Notes under the pieces: generated by a model
Database searches by the model: none
The model's input: only the letters and a program-made list of their open reading frames with translations
What the model was told of the DNA's origin: nothing
Position numbers and translations under genes: made by a program
Shown: positions 6,765-16,500 of the stretch, one piece after another
Layout: the number at the start of each line of letters is the position of its first letter
Position numbering within the stretch: position 1 is the stretch's first letter
Assembly (NCBI GenBank): GCA_038229875.1
Contig: JBBROA010000010.1
Location: forward strand, 1 to 56,167
Length of the DNA stretch: 56,167 nucleotides
Direction: 5' to 3'
Source: JALYUA01 sp038229875
GTDB lineage: Bacteria; Acidobacteriota; Thermoanaerobaculia; UBA5066; Gp7-AA6

Positions 6765-7478
6765 ATGTCAGGAGCGAGCTCCCGGTCGGGAAGGTGGATC
6801 GCGGCGGCGGTGATCGCGATCCTTCTCGTCGTCGCGGCGCGGCTTCTTCCCGCGCGAGAATGGGTGGACGCGTTTCAGAAGTGGATCGGCGCGCTCGGTT
6901 CCGCCGGGCTGTTCGTTTTCGCGGGTGTTTACGTCGCGGCGGCGCTGCTGCTCGGGCCGGTTTGGCTGCTGACGCTCGTGGCCGGGCTGACCTGGCCTCT
7001 TTCGACGGCGCTTCCCCTCATATCCGCCGCCTCGACTCTCGCCGCCGCGATCGCTTTCCTGCTCGCACGGCACCTCGCGCGCGCCCGTGTCGTGGCTTTC
7101 GCGGCGCGCAATCCGACGTTCGCCGCGGTGGACCGCGCGATCGCGCAGCGAGGCTGGAGGATCGTTTTTCTTCTGAGGCTCTCGCCTCTCGTGCCCTACG
7201 GCCCGTCCAACTACCTGTACGGCGTCACCGCGATGCGCTTCTGGCCGTATGTCCTCGCGAGCTGGATCGGGATGCTTCCGGTGACGGTGCTTTACCTGAC
7301 GATCGGCGCGGCCGGTCGCGCCGCGATCGGAGGCCGCTCGGGCAGGTCTCCGTGGGAGTGGGCGGCGCTCGCCGCCGGGCTGGGGGCGACGGCCGTCGTC
7401 ACCGTCTGGGTCGCGCGCGCCGCGAAGTCCGAGCTCGCGAAGAGCCGCATTGCTCCGGCGTCCGCGGCCGCATCGTGA
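6765..7478 (+). CDS. VTT-domain (TVP38/TMEM64, DedA-related) membrane protein
   Basis: Integral membrane protein of 237 aa. A first transmembrane helix (WIAAAVIAILLVVAARLLP) is followed by the VTT domain: LLLGPVWLLTLVAGLTWPL, TLAAAIAFLLARHLARARV and the conserved block RGWRIVFLLRLSPLVPYGPS-NYLYGVT. A last helix lies near the C-terminus. Relatives act in lipid scrambling or membrane homeostasis; the specific substrate is unknown. The ATG at 6765 starts just after the divergent DinB gene region. The stop overlaps the GTG of the next gene (GTGA), so the two are translationally coupled. Confidence 0.85.
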   Translation: MSGASSRSGRWIAAAVIAILLVVAARLLPAREWVDAFQKWIGALGSAGLFVFAGVYVAAALLLGPVWLLTLVAGLTWPLSTALPLISAASTLAAAIAFLLARHLARARVVAFAARNPTFAAVDRAIAQRGWRIVFLLRLSPLVPYGPSNYLYGVTAMRFWPYVLASWIGMLPVTVLYLTIGAAGRAAIGGRSGRSPWEWAALAAGLGATAVVTVWVARAAKSELAKSRIAPASAAAS

Positions 7479-8335
7479 AGAACTCTCTGCGGCGCCCAAG
7501 CGTCATTCTGCTCGCCGCAGCCCTGCTCGCCGCGCTGATTGGTGTCACGAGCTGCCGCGGCGGAGCTTCTTCGATACCGACGATCGAAGTGCCGGCGGGT
7601 ATAGACCACTCCGAGTGGTCGAGGCTTCTCCGCACTTATGTCGACGACCGCGGTCTCGTCGACTACGCGCGATGGAAGGCGTCCGAGCCCGACCGCGCCG
7701 CGCTGCGCAGCTATCTGGCGAAATTCTCGGCGGCGCCGACCCCTCCGGCCCGAAAGGCGGAGAAGGGCGCGTCGCTCGTGAATGCGTACGACGCGTCTGC
7801 GGTCACGTGGATCCTCGAGAATTTCCCGGTCGAAAGCATCCAGGACACGCGGGATCCCTTCAAGGCAAAGCGTCAGCGGATTGGCGGACAGGACGTGTCT
7901 CTCGAGGATCTCGAAAACGGGACGCTCCGAAAGGAGTTCGGGTTCCTCGTTCATCCCGCGCTCGTGTGCGCGGCCCGAGGCGGTCCGCCTCTTGCGCGCG
8001 AGGCGTACCACGGGGAGCGCTTCGTCTCGCAGACCTCGTACGCGATGCTGCGATGGCTCGCGCGCGACGACCTGAACCACTTCGACCTGGCCGAGAGACG
8101 TGCCGAGATCTCACCGATTTTCCGCTGGTACCGGGAGGATTTCGAGAAGGAGAAGGGCGGCTTGCGCGGAGTCCTCTCGATCTATTCGCCGGACTCGTTC
8201 CGCTCCTTCGTCACCGAGGAGTCATGCCGGATTCGCTACAAGGCTTACGACTGGGGATTGAACGACCAGGGGCCGCATGGACGCCAGTACAAGCGCGGGT
8301 TCTGGTACCGGATGAAAGAGAAGTTCGCGTCTTGA
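7475..8335 (+). CDS. DUF547 domain lipoprotein
   Basis: 286-aa secreted protein with a lipoprotein signal: RRPSVILLAAALLAALIGVT, then Cys (VTSC lipobox). The DUF547 domain follows: SLVNAYDASAVTWILENFPVESI, the FKAKRQRIGGQDVSLEDLEN segment and FLVHPALVCAARGGPPL. DUF547 proteins resemble papain-like/transglutaminase folds but their role is unsettled. The GTG start at 7475 overlaps the VTT stop, and the pair (VTT membrane protein plus DUF547) is a recurrent neighbourhood as I remember it. A GC-rich hairpin between this gene and the convergent GWxTD gene probably ends both transcripts. Confidence 0.85.
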   Translation: MKNSLRRPSVILLAAALLAALIGVTSCRGGASSIPTIEVPAGIDHSEWSRLLRTYVDDRGLVDYARWKASEPDRAALRSYLAKFSAAPTPPARKAEKGASLVNAYDASAVTWILENFPVESIQDTRDPFKAKRQRIGGQDVSLEDLENGTLRKEFGFLVHPALVCAARGGPPLAREAYHGERFVSQTSYAMLRWLARDDLNHFDLAERRAEISPIFRWYREDFEKEKGGLRGVLSIYSPDSFRSFVTEESCRIRYKAYDWGLNDQGPHGRQYKRGFWYRMKEKFAS

Positions 8336-8341
8336 GCATTC

Positions 8342-8370
8342 CCGGTCCCGCGTTGAACGCCCGGGACCGG
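8342..8370. terminator. Bidirectional hairpin between convergent genes
   Basis: CCGGTCCCG (8342-8350) pairs with CGGGACCGG (8362-8370). It lies in the 67-bp gap between two converging genes and has A/T-rich flanks on both sides but no long T-run. Confidence 0.55.
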
Positions 8371-8402
8371 AAATGGAGCCGCCGGGTATGGCGCGCTCTC
8401 TT

Positions 8403-9491
8403 TCAGGACGCGGCCCGGCCGTTCGTCCTGGCCCGCTTCGCCGCCTCCAGCGTGGAGAGCGTCGTCGAGTCGCGCTGCAGGACGTTCTTCCCGTAACCCT
8501 TCCGGGTGATGAAGTCGAAGTCCACCTGGTGATATGGAATGCTGGCGGGCAGCAGCTCGCGGCGGTAGTGCCACGTCTCGCGCCAGTTCGGAGCGGAGTC
8601 AAGGATTCGGGTTCCTGGCCCCGTCATGCGGTCCGCGATGACGGCCTGATTGCGACCCGCTCCCGCAATCGCGGTGGTCACGTCGTTCCGGCTGGAGGTC
8701 GACATCCCCGCCGCGTCGGAAGTGTCGTCTCCTGTCCGGATCGGCGTGCGGCCCACCCAGGTCGGAGGCCCGACGAGCACGAAGACCATCCCGCGGTCCG
8801 TGAGCGAGCCCCGGACCTCGTCCTGCGCGAGGCTCGCATCGGCGTAGGCGACACGACGCTCAAATTCGTGGCGGAACTCGTTGCCCGATGTTTCAGGACG
8901 CGCGTCGCGCGACGCCCAGAACTTCGTGACGAACTCGGACCTCGAAACGGGATCGGAAAGCCGGGACCACTCGGTCTTTTCCTCCGCGGTCATCAGGAAC
9001 CGCACCGGGCCGTTCCCCCAGTTCTCGTTCGGGTTCTCGGGTGCGTCCGGTGTCGTCTCCCGGAACTTCGCGTAGGAGTTGGCGAGGGAGGACGATTTCG
9101 TGGCCGCAGGCTTAGCACCGGAAGCGAGGCTCTTCCGCGTCTCCTCGAACGCCGCGACCGCCTTCTTCGGGTACATCGACGCGTCCATCGACGCGTTCGG
9201 CGCCAGGGTGAGATAGGCCTGAAACTCGGTGCGCGCCTCGTCGGTCTTTCCGAGCGCCGCATGACAGACGCCGCGGAGAAACGCGAGAGGCCCTTCCGCC
9301 ATCGTGCGCTCGTTCTCGTGGCCGGGTTTTGCGCTCTCGGCATCCAGGGCGTCGAGCGTCGACAGCGCGTCGGCGTAATTGGCGACCCTGACCTGCTGCT
9401 TCGCTTTCTGAAACAATTCGACGACGGTCTGCGCGGAGACCGCGCTTGCCGCGAGCGCCGAAATGAGCCCTGCGAGAAGGATCTTTTTCAT
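8403..9491 (-). CDS. GWxTD domain-containing secreted protein
   Basis: 362 aa with a clear signal peptide (MKKILLAGLISALAASAVSA). The N-terminal half reads like a TPR-type helical region (LFQKAKQQVRVANYADALS, FLRGVCHAALGKTDEARTEF). The C-terminal half carries the GWxTD-type domain: EWSRLSDPVSRSEFVTKFW, RDARPETSGNEFRHEFERRV and GSLTDRGMVFVLVGPP. GWxTD proteins are common in Acidobacteriota and of unknown function. The ATG at 9491 is preceded by GGAGGT at ideal spacing; an upstream in-frame ATG would add 13 residues ahead of the signal peptide and is unlikely. Confidence 0.87.
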   Translation of the reverse strand: MKKILLAGLISALAASAVSAQTVVELFQKAKQQVRVANYADALSTLDALDAESAKPGHENERTMAEGPLAFLRGVCHAALGKTDEARTEFQAYLTLAPNASMDASMYPKKAVAAFEETRKSLASGAKPAATKSSSLANSYAKFRETTPDAPENPNENWGNGPVRFLMTAEEKTEWSRLSDPVSRSEFVTKFWASRDARPETSGNEFRHEFERRVAYADASLAQDEVRGSLTDRGMVFVLVGPPTWVGRTPIRTGDDTSDAAGMSTSSRNDVTTAIAGAGRNQAVIADRMTGPGTRILDSAPNWRETWHYRRELLPASIPYHQVDFDFITRKGYGKNVLQRDSTTLSTLEAAKRARTNGRAAS

Positions 9492-9610
9492 GGAGACCTC
9501 CGGGAAATGCCTGTCAATACTAGTCCCCACGGGGAGGCCGCCGGAGGGGAAAAGAGAGGGACGGTGAGTCCGTTCTCTCTCTGATCAATCCTTGTCAGCC
9601 CGGATGTCCC

Positions 9611-9850
9611 ACCCTCACCCCAGACTCTCCGGCGCGCGGGGAGAAGGAGGTGGCGCGATCCCGCCACCGTTGGCGAATACGCTCGCCCCGAGAGGAGTCT
9701 CCTGACCGAAGGGAAGGAGGAGCCTCTCGGGGCGGGAGCCGCAGCGAACGAAGGGAGCAGGCGAACGGTCGAGCCGACAGGCGAGCCGTCCGCCGGTGCC
9801 TTCGCCGCGCACGGCGAAGGCAGCTCCCGCAGTGAGCGGAGGCGACGGTT
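9611..9850 (+). repeat. Dispersed structured repeat, copy 2
   Basis: Best complete copy to define the family. In order: an opening CCCTCACCC and a CTCTCC..GGGGAG hairpin; CGCCA/TGGCG; CCCCGAGAGG/CCTCTCGGGG; an outer stem GGGAGC/GCTCCC enclosing two hairpins (GCGAACGG/CCGTCCGC and GCCTTCGCCG/CGGCGAAGGC); then GCAGTGAGCGGAGGCGACG. Sequence identity with other copies is high in the single-stranded parts and lower, but base-pair conserving, in the stems. It lies in the divergent gap between the GWxTD gene and the FAD/Fe-S oxidoreductase. The TTTAGGAT at its right edge could act as a -10 box for the latter. Confidence 0.85.
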
Positions 9851-9869
9851 TAGGATCGCTCGGGGTTAG

Positions 9870-12455
9870 ATGAAGACTTTCTTGCCAGCCGTATCGAGAC
9901 CACTCACCTCCGCTGCTGGGGATGGATACGCCGAGGCGGCCGCCGCGCTGAACGACGAGCTGACCCGCCGTGTCCGCGGCGAGGTGCGGTTCGACCCCGG
10001 GACGCTCGCGCTGTACGCCACCGACGCGTCAAACTACCGCCAGGTTCCGATCGGTGTCGTCGTGCCGCGCGATCGCGAGGATGTCCTCGCGGCTCTCGAG
10101 GTCTGCCGCGAGCACTCCGCGCCGATTCTCGCGCGGGGAGCGGGAACGAGCCTCGCGGGACAGTGCTGCAACGTCGCGGTCGTCCTCGACTGCTCGAAGC
10201 ACGTCAACCGCGTCCTCGAGATCGACCCCGAGCGGCGGCTCGCCCGCGTCGAGCCCGGCGTGATCCTCGACGACCTTCGCCGCGACGCAGAAAAGCACGG
10301 GCTCACTTTCGGGCCGGACCCCGCGACGCACCGCTCCTGCACGCTCGGCGGAATGATCGGCAACAACTCCTGCGGCGTGCATTCCGTGATGGCGGGCAAG
10401 ACCGACGAGAACGTCGAGAAGCTCGAGGTGATCACGTCGGACGGACTGATCCTGACCGCCGGAAGAACGACGGACGTCGAGCGCCGCGAGATCGCCGCAG
10501 CCGGGGGGCGGAGGGGGGACCTCTACGAGCGGCTTGCGGCGCTGCGCGACCGCCACGCTGCCGCCATCCGCTCGCGCTTCCCCGACATCCCGCGCCGCGT
10601 CTCCGGTTACAACCTTCCAGCGCTCCTTCCCGAGAACGGCTTCGACGTGGGGCGCTCGCTCGTCGGCTCCGAAGGCACTTGTGCGTTTCTCCTGGAGGCC
10701 ACGCTCCGGCTGATCTGGAGTCCGCCGGCGCGCTCGCTCGTCGTCCTCGGCTTCGAGGACGTTTACGACGCCGCGGACCGCGTTCCCGAAATCCTCGAGC
10801 ACGGGCCGATCGGGTTCGAAGGGTTTGACGACGGCCTGGTCGCCGCGGAGCGCAAAGCAAATCTCTTTCCAGACGCGCTCGACCAGCTTCCCCCCGGCCG
10901 CGGGTGGCTCTTAGTCGAGTTCGGCGCGGAGGAGATGGGAGGCGCGCTCTCAGAGGCGCGCCGCCTCATCGCCCGGATGGGGTCGGGCGGGCGGCGCGGA
11001 AGTGTCAGCTCGCGCCTCGTCGAAGACGCGGAGGAGCAACGGCGGATGTGGCGGGTCCGCGAGTCCGGCCTCGGCGCGACCTCGCACGCGCCCGGCGAAC
11101 CGTTGACGTGGGAGGGCTGGGAAGATTCCGCGGTCCATCCGGCAAAGCTCGGCGCCTACCTCCGGGACCTCCGCTCGCTCCTGACGCGCCACGGCTACGG
11201 CGGGCATTTCTACGGGCACTTCGGGCAGGCGTGCGTTCACACCCGGACCGACTTCGACCTCGAGTCGGCGGCCGGCATCCGGAAGTACCGCGCGTTCGTG
11301 TCCGAGGCGGCGGACCTGGTGGTTTCCTACGGCGGATCGATCTCGGGAGAGCACGGAGACGGCCAGGCGCGCGCGGAGCTGCTGCCGAAGATGTACGGCG
11401 ACGACCTCGTCGGCGCGTTTCGCGAGTTCAAGACGATCTGGGATCCCGAAGGGCGGATGAACCCCGGAAAGCTCGGCGACCCACGGCTGCTGGACTCCGA
11501 TCTGCGCCTCGGAACCGGCTACGCGCCGCTGCGGCCGGAGACGATGTTCTCCTACGCCGCGGATGGCGGAGATTTCTCCCGCGCCATGCTGCGCTGCGTC
11601 GGGGTGGGGCTCTGCCGCCGGACGGTCGGCGGCACGATGTGCCCCAGCTACCGCGCAACGCGGGAAGAAAAGCATTCGACGCGCGGGCGCGCGAGGCTGC
11701 TGTTCGAGATGCTCCGCGGAGAGACGATCCGCGGAGGATGGCGCGACGAAAACGTCCGAGAAGCGCTCGACCTGTGCCTCTCATGCAAAGGCTGCAAAGG
11801 CGACTGCCCCGCCGAGGTCGACATGGCGACCTACAAGGCGGAGTTTCTCAACCGGTATTACCAGGGGCGCCTCCGGCCCCGGTCGGCCTACGCGCTCGGT
11901 CTCGTCCACCGGTGGGCGCCGATCGGCGGCGCCCTGCCTCGGCTCGCGAACTTCCTCACGCAGACGCCCATCGTCGCGTCTCTCGCCAGGAGCATCGCGG
12001 GCATAGCGCCCGAGCGCCGCATCCCTCGCTTCGCGCGGCATTCCTTCCGGTCGGGGTTTACGCCTCGCCCTTCCGGTCGGGGCTCCCGCGGCCCGGTCCT
12101 CCTGTGGCCCGACACCTTCAACGACTTCTTTCATCCGGAGACCGCCCGCGCGGCGGCGGAGGTTCTAGAAGCCGCCGGGTTCGACGTCCGGCTTCCCTCC
12201 CGCCGCGCGTGCTGCGGCCGCCCCCTGTACGACCAGGGAATGCTCGGACTGGCGCGCGAGCTCTTGGAAGACGTCCTCGACGTGCTGCGCGAGGAAATCC
12301 GCGATCGGACGCCCGTCGTGGTCCTGGAACCGTCGTGCGCGGCGGTCTTCCAGGACGAGCTGCCGAACCTGTTTCCGGGGCGGCCCGACGCGATCGCCCT
12401 TTCCTCCTCGACGGTCCTCTTCGCGGAGTTTCTCGAGCGCGAGGCCCCGGGCTGA
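9870..12455 (+). CDS. GlcD-type FAD-binding and Fe-S oxidoreductase, ends at an in-frame TGA
   Basis: Fusion of a D-2-hydroxyacid dehydrogenase (GlcD/D-lactate dehydrogenase type) with a GlpC/CCG-type Fe-S subunit. The PCMH FAD domain is seen in YRQVPIGVVVPRDREDVLAA, LARGAGTSLAGQCC and CTLGGMIGNNSCGVHS. The FAD C-terminal domain has GHFYGHFGQACVHTRTDFDL and SGEHGDGQARAELLPKMYG. Fe-S cysteines are in CVGVGLCRR and CLSCKGCKGDCPAEVDMATY; the first CCG module is in RRACCGRPLYDQGML. It converts a D-2-hydroxyacid to the 2-oxoacid and passes electrons to the quinone pool. The frame stops at TGA 12453-12455, but homologous sequence continues in the same frame (next entry). Without it the second CCG module is lost. 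Confidence 0.87.
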   Translation: MKTFLPAVSRPLTSAAGDGYAEAAAALNDELTRRVRGEVRFDPGTLALYATDASNYRQVPIGVVVPRDREDVLAALEVCREHSAPILARGAGTSLAGQCCNVAVVLDCSKHVNRVLEIDPERRLARVEPGVILDDLRRDAEKHGLTFGPDPATHRSCTLGGMIGNNSCGVHSVMAGKTDENVEKLEVITSDGLILTAGRTTDVERREIAAAGGRRGDLYERLAALRDRHAAAIRSRFPDIPRRVSGYNLPALLPENGFDVGRSLVGSEGTCAFLLEATLRLIWSPPARSLVVLGFEDVYDAADRVPEILEHGPIGFEGFDDGLVAAERKANLFPDALDQLPPGRGWLLVEFGAEEMGGALSEARRLIARMGSGGRRGSVSSRLVEDAEEQRRMWRVRESGLGATSHAPGEPLTWEGWEDSAVHPAKLGAYLRDLRSLLTRHGYGGHFYGHFGQACVHTRTDFDLESAAGIRKYRAFVSEAADLVVSYGGSISGEHGDGQARAELLPKMYGDDLVGAFREFKTIWDPEGRMNPGKLGDPRLLDSDLRLGTGYAPLRPETMFSYAADGGDFSRAMLRCVGVGLCRRTVGGTMCPSYRATREEKHSTRGRARLLFEMLRGETIRGGWRDENVREALDLCLSCKGCKGDCPAEVDMATYKAEFLNRYYQGRLRPRSAYALGLVHRWAPIGGALPRLANFLTQTPIVASLARSIAGIAPERRIPRFARHSFRSGFTPRPSGRGSRGPVLLWPDTFNDFFHPETARAAAEVLEAAGFDVRLPSRRACCGRPLYDQGMLGLARELLEDVLDVLREEIRDRTPVVVLEPSCAAVFQDELPNLFPGRPDAIALSSSTVLFAEFLEREAPG

Positions 12456-12842
12456 ACGCCGGGGCATCTCTCCGGTCCGGCGGTCATCCAGGGGCACTGC
12501 CATCAGGCGGCCCTGTCCTCGCTCGAGCCCGAGGCGGCGCTCCTGTCCCGCCTCGGGCTCGACGTCCGCCTCCTGGACACCGGCTGCTGCGGCATGGCCG
12601 GCGCGTTCGGGTTCGAAGCCGGCCACTACGACGTTTCGGTCGCCATTGCGAGGGACGCGCTCCTCCCGGCGCTCGCCGGCGCTCCGGACGCTCTGGTCAT
12701 CGCGGATGGATTCAGCTGCCGCGAGCAGGTCGTCCAGCTGGCAAATCGGCCCGCATTTCACGTGGCCGAGGTCGTGCATCGGGCGCTCCGACGGGAGGGG
12801 CAGGCGCTTGCTCGACAACCCCCCGAACTCGAGTCGGCGTGA
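12456..12842 (+). pseudogene. Detached C-terminus of the FAD/Fe-S oxidoreductase (second CCG module)
   Basis: Immediately after TGA 12453-12455, in the same frame, translation continues with AVIQGHCHQAALSSLEPEAA and LLDTGCCGMAGAFGFEAGHY, the canonical second CCG domain of this protein family, and runs 128 codons to a TGA at 12840. No other stop or frameshift occurs. An ATG at 12594 inside GCCGMAG could start only a fragment lacking the cysteines. Either the upstream gene carries one recent nonsense change (or a sequence error), or the TGA is read through. Confidence 0.85.
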
Positions 12843-12888
12843 ATTAGGATAGCGGCGTTTCATTTCAAGGGAGGACCGGCGGGCCTTC

Positions 12889-13545
12889 ATGCAGATTTTT
12901 CACCGCAGCACGAACACGATTTCGCGCGTCAGCCTTTTTGGCGCCGTCTTTTTCATCGGCATCCTCCTGTGGCTTTTCTACGATCTCGAAGCGTCCCCCT
13001 GGACGACGCAGCAGAACGTGGCGCGCAATCAACCCCTGCAGTTCTCCCACGCGCACCACGCTGGCGCGATCGGAATCGACTGCCGCTACTGTCACACGTC
13101 GGTCGAAAAGGCGGCATTCGCGGGGATCCCGCCGACTAAGACCTGCATGAACTGTCACTCCCAGATCTGGGCCCAGAGCCCGTACCTCGAGCCCGTGCGG
13201 GCGAGCTACCGCACCGGCGAATCTCTTCAGTGGAACCGCGTCCACGATCTTCCCGACTTCGTTTATTTCAACCACGCGATTCACGTGAATAAGGGCGTCG
13301 GTTGTGAGACCTGCCACGGCCGCGTCGATCAAATGCCTCTCATGTGGCAGGCGGCGCCGCTGCAGATGGCCTGGTGCCTGGAATGCCATCGCAACCCTGA
13401 GAAGTATCTGCGCCCGAAAGACAAGGTGTTCACGATGGGGTTCCTCCCCGCCGAAGACCAGCTCACGATGGGGCGTCGGCTTCGAAAGGAATACGGCCTC
13501 CGGAGCGAGGCGCTCTTAACGACCTGCTCGACGTGCCACCGATGA
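12889..13545 (+). CDS. actA: Alternative complex III subunit ActA, pentahaem cytochrome c
   Basis: First gene of the alternative complex III (quinol:electron-acceptor oxidoreductase). The 218-aa protein has an N-terminal membrane anchor (FGAVFFIGILLWLFYDL) and five c-type haem motifs: CRYCH (about 65), CMNCH (86), CETCH (139), CLECH (163) and CSTCH (214). The distal His ligands QFSHAHHAGAIGIDC and FNHAIHVNKGVGC are typical of this cytochrome family. The haems face the periplasm and pass electrons from ActB. The ATG has GGGAGG upstream. Its stop overlaps the actB start (ATGA). A TAGGAT at 12845-12850 may be its -10 box. Confidence 0.95.
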   Translation: MQIFHRSTNTISRVSLFGAVFFIGILLWLFYDLEASPWTTQQNVARNQPLQFSHAHHAGAIGIDCRYCHTSVEKAAFAGIPPTKTCMNCHSQIWAQSPYLEPVRASYRTGESLQWNRVHDLPDFVYFNHAIHVNKGVGCETCHGRVDQMPLMWQAAPLQMAWCLECHRNPEKYLRPKDKVFTMGFLPAEDQLTMGRRLRKEYGLRSEALLTTCSTCHR

Positions 13546-16500
13546 GCGACGGAGCGCGCGAAACCGGAAACGGCGAGAAACCCGGCACGCAGAGCCGCCC
13601 GGGACTTCCCGTGTACCCGCCGCCGGCCGCGATGCCGCCGCCCGATCCGCTCGAGCCCCAGCCGGAGGTCCTCGATTTCCGGGCGCTGGCGCTTCGTCGA
13701 GCCGACGAGCGCGGCGGCCGGCCCTGGCGGAGTCTCGAGGAGCTCGCGAATACTCCGGAGTTCTCCGCGATGCTCCACCGGGACGAAAACGCCGTCGCCC
13801 TGGACCCCTCGGGCGTCGACCGCCGCGACCTCTTCAAGTACCTCGGCGCCTCGTTCGCGCTCGCGGGGCTCACGGCATGCACCCGACAGCCCACCGAGAA
13901 AATCGTGCCGTACGTGCGCCAGCCGGAAGAAATCATCCCGGGTGGCCATCCGCTGACCTACGCCACCGCCATGACGCTCGGCGGGACCGCGACCGGCCTC
14001 CTGATCGAGAGCCATCAGGGCCGGCCGACGAAGGCGGAGGGCAATCCGCTTCATCCGGCGAGCCTCGGCGCCTCAGACGTGTTCAGCCAGGCCTCCCTGT
14101 ACGGCCTCTACGACCCGGACCGCTCGCAGACGCTGCTGTACCTCGAAGAGATTCGTCCGTGGCCCGCGTTCCTCGGCGCGATCCACGCCGCGATCGAAGC
14201 CGAGCGCGCCGGCCGTGGCGCCGGGTTGCGCCTCCTGACGGAGACCGTCTGCTCCCCGACGCTCGCGCGGCAGATCCAGGAGCTCCTGAAGGCGCTTCCC
14301 GAGGCGAAGTGGGTCCAGTGGGAACCAGCCGGCCGCCACAACGCGCGCGAAGGGGCGCGTCTGGCGTTTGGCGAGTACGTCGAGGCGATCCCCCACTTCG
14401 ACCGCGCCGATGTGATCGTGTCGCTCGACGCCGACTTTCTCTCCTCCGGGCCGGCGTTCCTCCGCGCCACGCGAGACTTCTCGTCCCGGCGCCGGGTCGG
14501 CGCGGACGGAGCCGGCTTGAATCGCCTGTATGCGGTCGAGTCGACGCCCGCAAATACCGGCGCGAAGGCCGACCACCGGCTCCCCCTGCGCGCGGGCGAA
14601 GTCGAGGGATTTGCCCGGCAGCTCGCCGCCGCGGTCGGGCTCGGGGAAGCCGGCGCCGCCGGAGTCGGGCCTTCGGCGCCGGAGCGTGTGAAATTCGTCG
14701 CAGCGCTCGCGGAGGACCTCGCGAAGCACCGCGGCCGGAGTCTCATCGTCGCCGGAGACGGACAGCCGCCGGCCGTCCACGCCCTGGCCCACGCCATGAA
14801 CGCGGCGCTCGGCAACGTCGGCGCGACCGTCGAGTTCGCCGCGCCGCCCGAGGCTCAACCGTCGGATCAGCTCGCCGATCTTTCCGCGCTCGCCTCCGAC
14901 ATGGACGCCGGGCGCGTCCGGACGCTCCTCATCCTCGGGGGCAATCCGGTGTTCACGGCGCCGGCGGACTTCCGATTCGGCGAGCGCCTCCAGAAAGTCG
15001 GCCTGCGCATCCACCTTTCTCCACACGTCGACGAGACCTCCGTCGCCTGCCACTGGCACATCCCGGAAGCGCACTTTCTCGAGTCGTGGAGCGACGCGCG
15101 CGCGTTCGACGGGACCGCGTCGATCGTCCAGCCGCTCATTGCGCCGCTGTACGGGGGCCGCTCCGCGCACGAGGTCTTAGCGGCGACGTCCACGGAGCCC
15201 GAGCGCTCGGGGTACGACGTGGTCCGCGACACGTGGCGGCCGTTTTTAGGCGGCGCGGACTTCGAGGCCGCATGGCGCCGCGCGCTCCACGACGGCGTCA
15301 TCCCCGGCACCGCCTCGGTGTCGAAGAACGTCACCGCCCGGGCGGTCCCGGCGCCCGCCCCCGCGGCTCCGCCGGCGTCCGGCGGGCTCGAAGTGATCTT
15401 CCGTCCCGACCCGATGATCCACGACGGCCGCTTCGCCAACAACGGCTGGCTCCAGGAGCTGCCGAAACCGCTGACGAAGCTGACCTGGGACAACGCCGCC
15501 ATCGTGTCCCCCGCCACGGCGGGCCGGCACTCGCTCGCGAAAGAGGACGTCGTCCGGCTCACGGTCGGGGGCCGATCCGTCGACGCGGCGGTGTGGATCG
15601 AGCCCGGCCACGCGGACGACTCCGTCACCGTCCACTTCGGCTACGGACGCACGCGCGCCGGGAAGTTCGGCACCGGTGCCGGCTTCAACGCGTACGCCAT
15701 CCGCGCTTCCGGCGCGCTCTGGATCGCCGCCGGGGGGCAGATCGTCAAGACGGGGGCGACGCACCCGCTCGCCTGCACTCAGATGCACCAGAACATGGAA
15801 GGCCGGGACATCGTGCGCGCGGCGAACGTCGCGGATTTCGTCCGCGACCCGCAGTTTGCGCACCGGCTCACGAAATCGCCGGAAGACGGCGAGACCATGT
15901 ATCCGACGTATCCCTCGGACACGCACGCGTGGGCCATGGCGATCGACCTCAACCAGTGCGTCGGCTGCAACGCCTGCGTCGTCGCCTGCCAGGCGGAGAA
16001 CAACATCCCCGTCGTGGGCAAGGACCAGGTTCGCCGGGGCCGCGAGATGCACTGGCTGCGCATCGACCATTACTACGGAGGGGAACCGGCAAACCCTCAG
16101 CACTATCTCCAGCCCGTGCCCTGCATGCACTGCGAGAAGGCGCCCTGCGAGCTCGTCTGTCCGGTCGAGGCGACCGTGCACAGCGCCGAAGGGTTGAACG
16201 ACATGGTCTACAACCGCTGCGTCGGGACCCGGTACTGCTCGAACAACTGCCCGTACAAGGTGCGTCGTTTCAATTTCTACCATTACTCGACGCAGTTCCG
16301 GGCGCCGTCACTCCAGATGCTCACGAATCCGGACGTCACCGTGCGCTGGCGCGGTGTGATGGAGAAGTGCACCTACTGCGTGCAGAGGATCAACCGGGTC
16401 AAGATCGACTCGGAGATCGGCAACCGGACGATCCGGGACGGCGAGATCACGACCGCCTGCGCGCAGGCCTGCCCCGCCAACGCGATCGTCTTCGGCGACC

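Noticed and set aside
12453..12455. Selenocysteine reading of the in-frame TGA
   Set aside because: The position is not a conserved Cys of the CCG module, and the only hairpin encloses the TGA rather than lying downstream as bacterial SECIS elements do.
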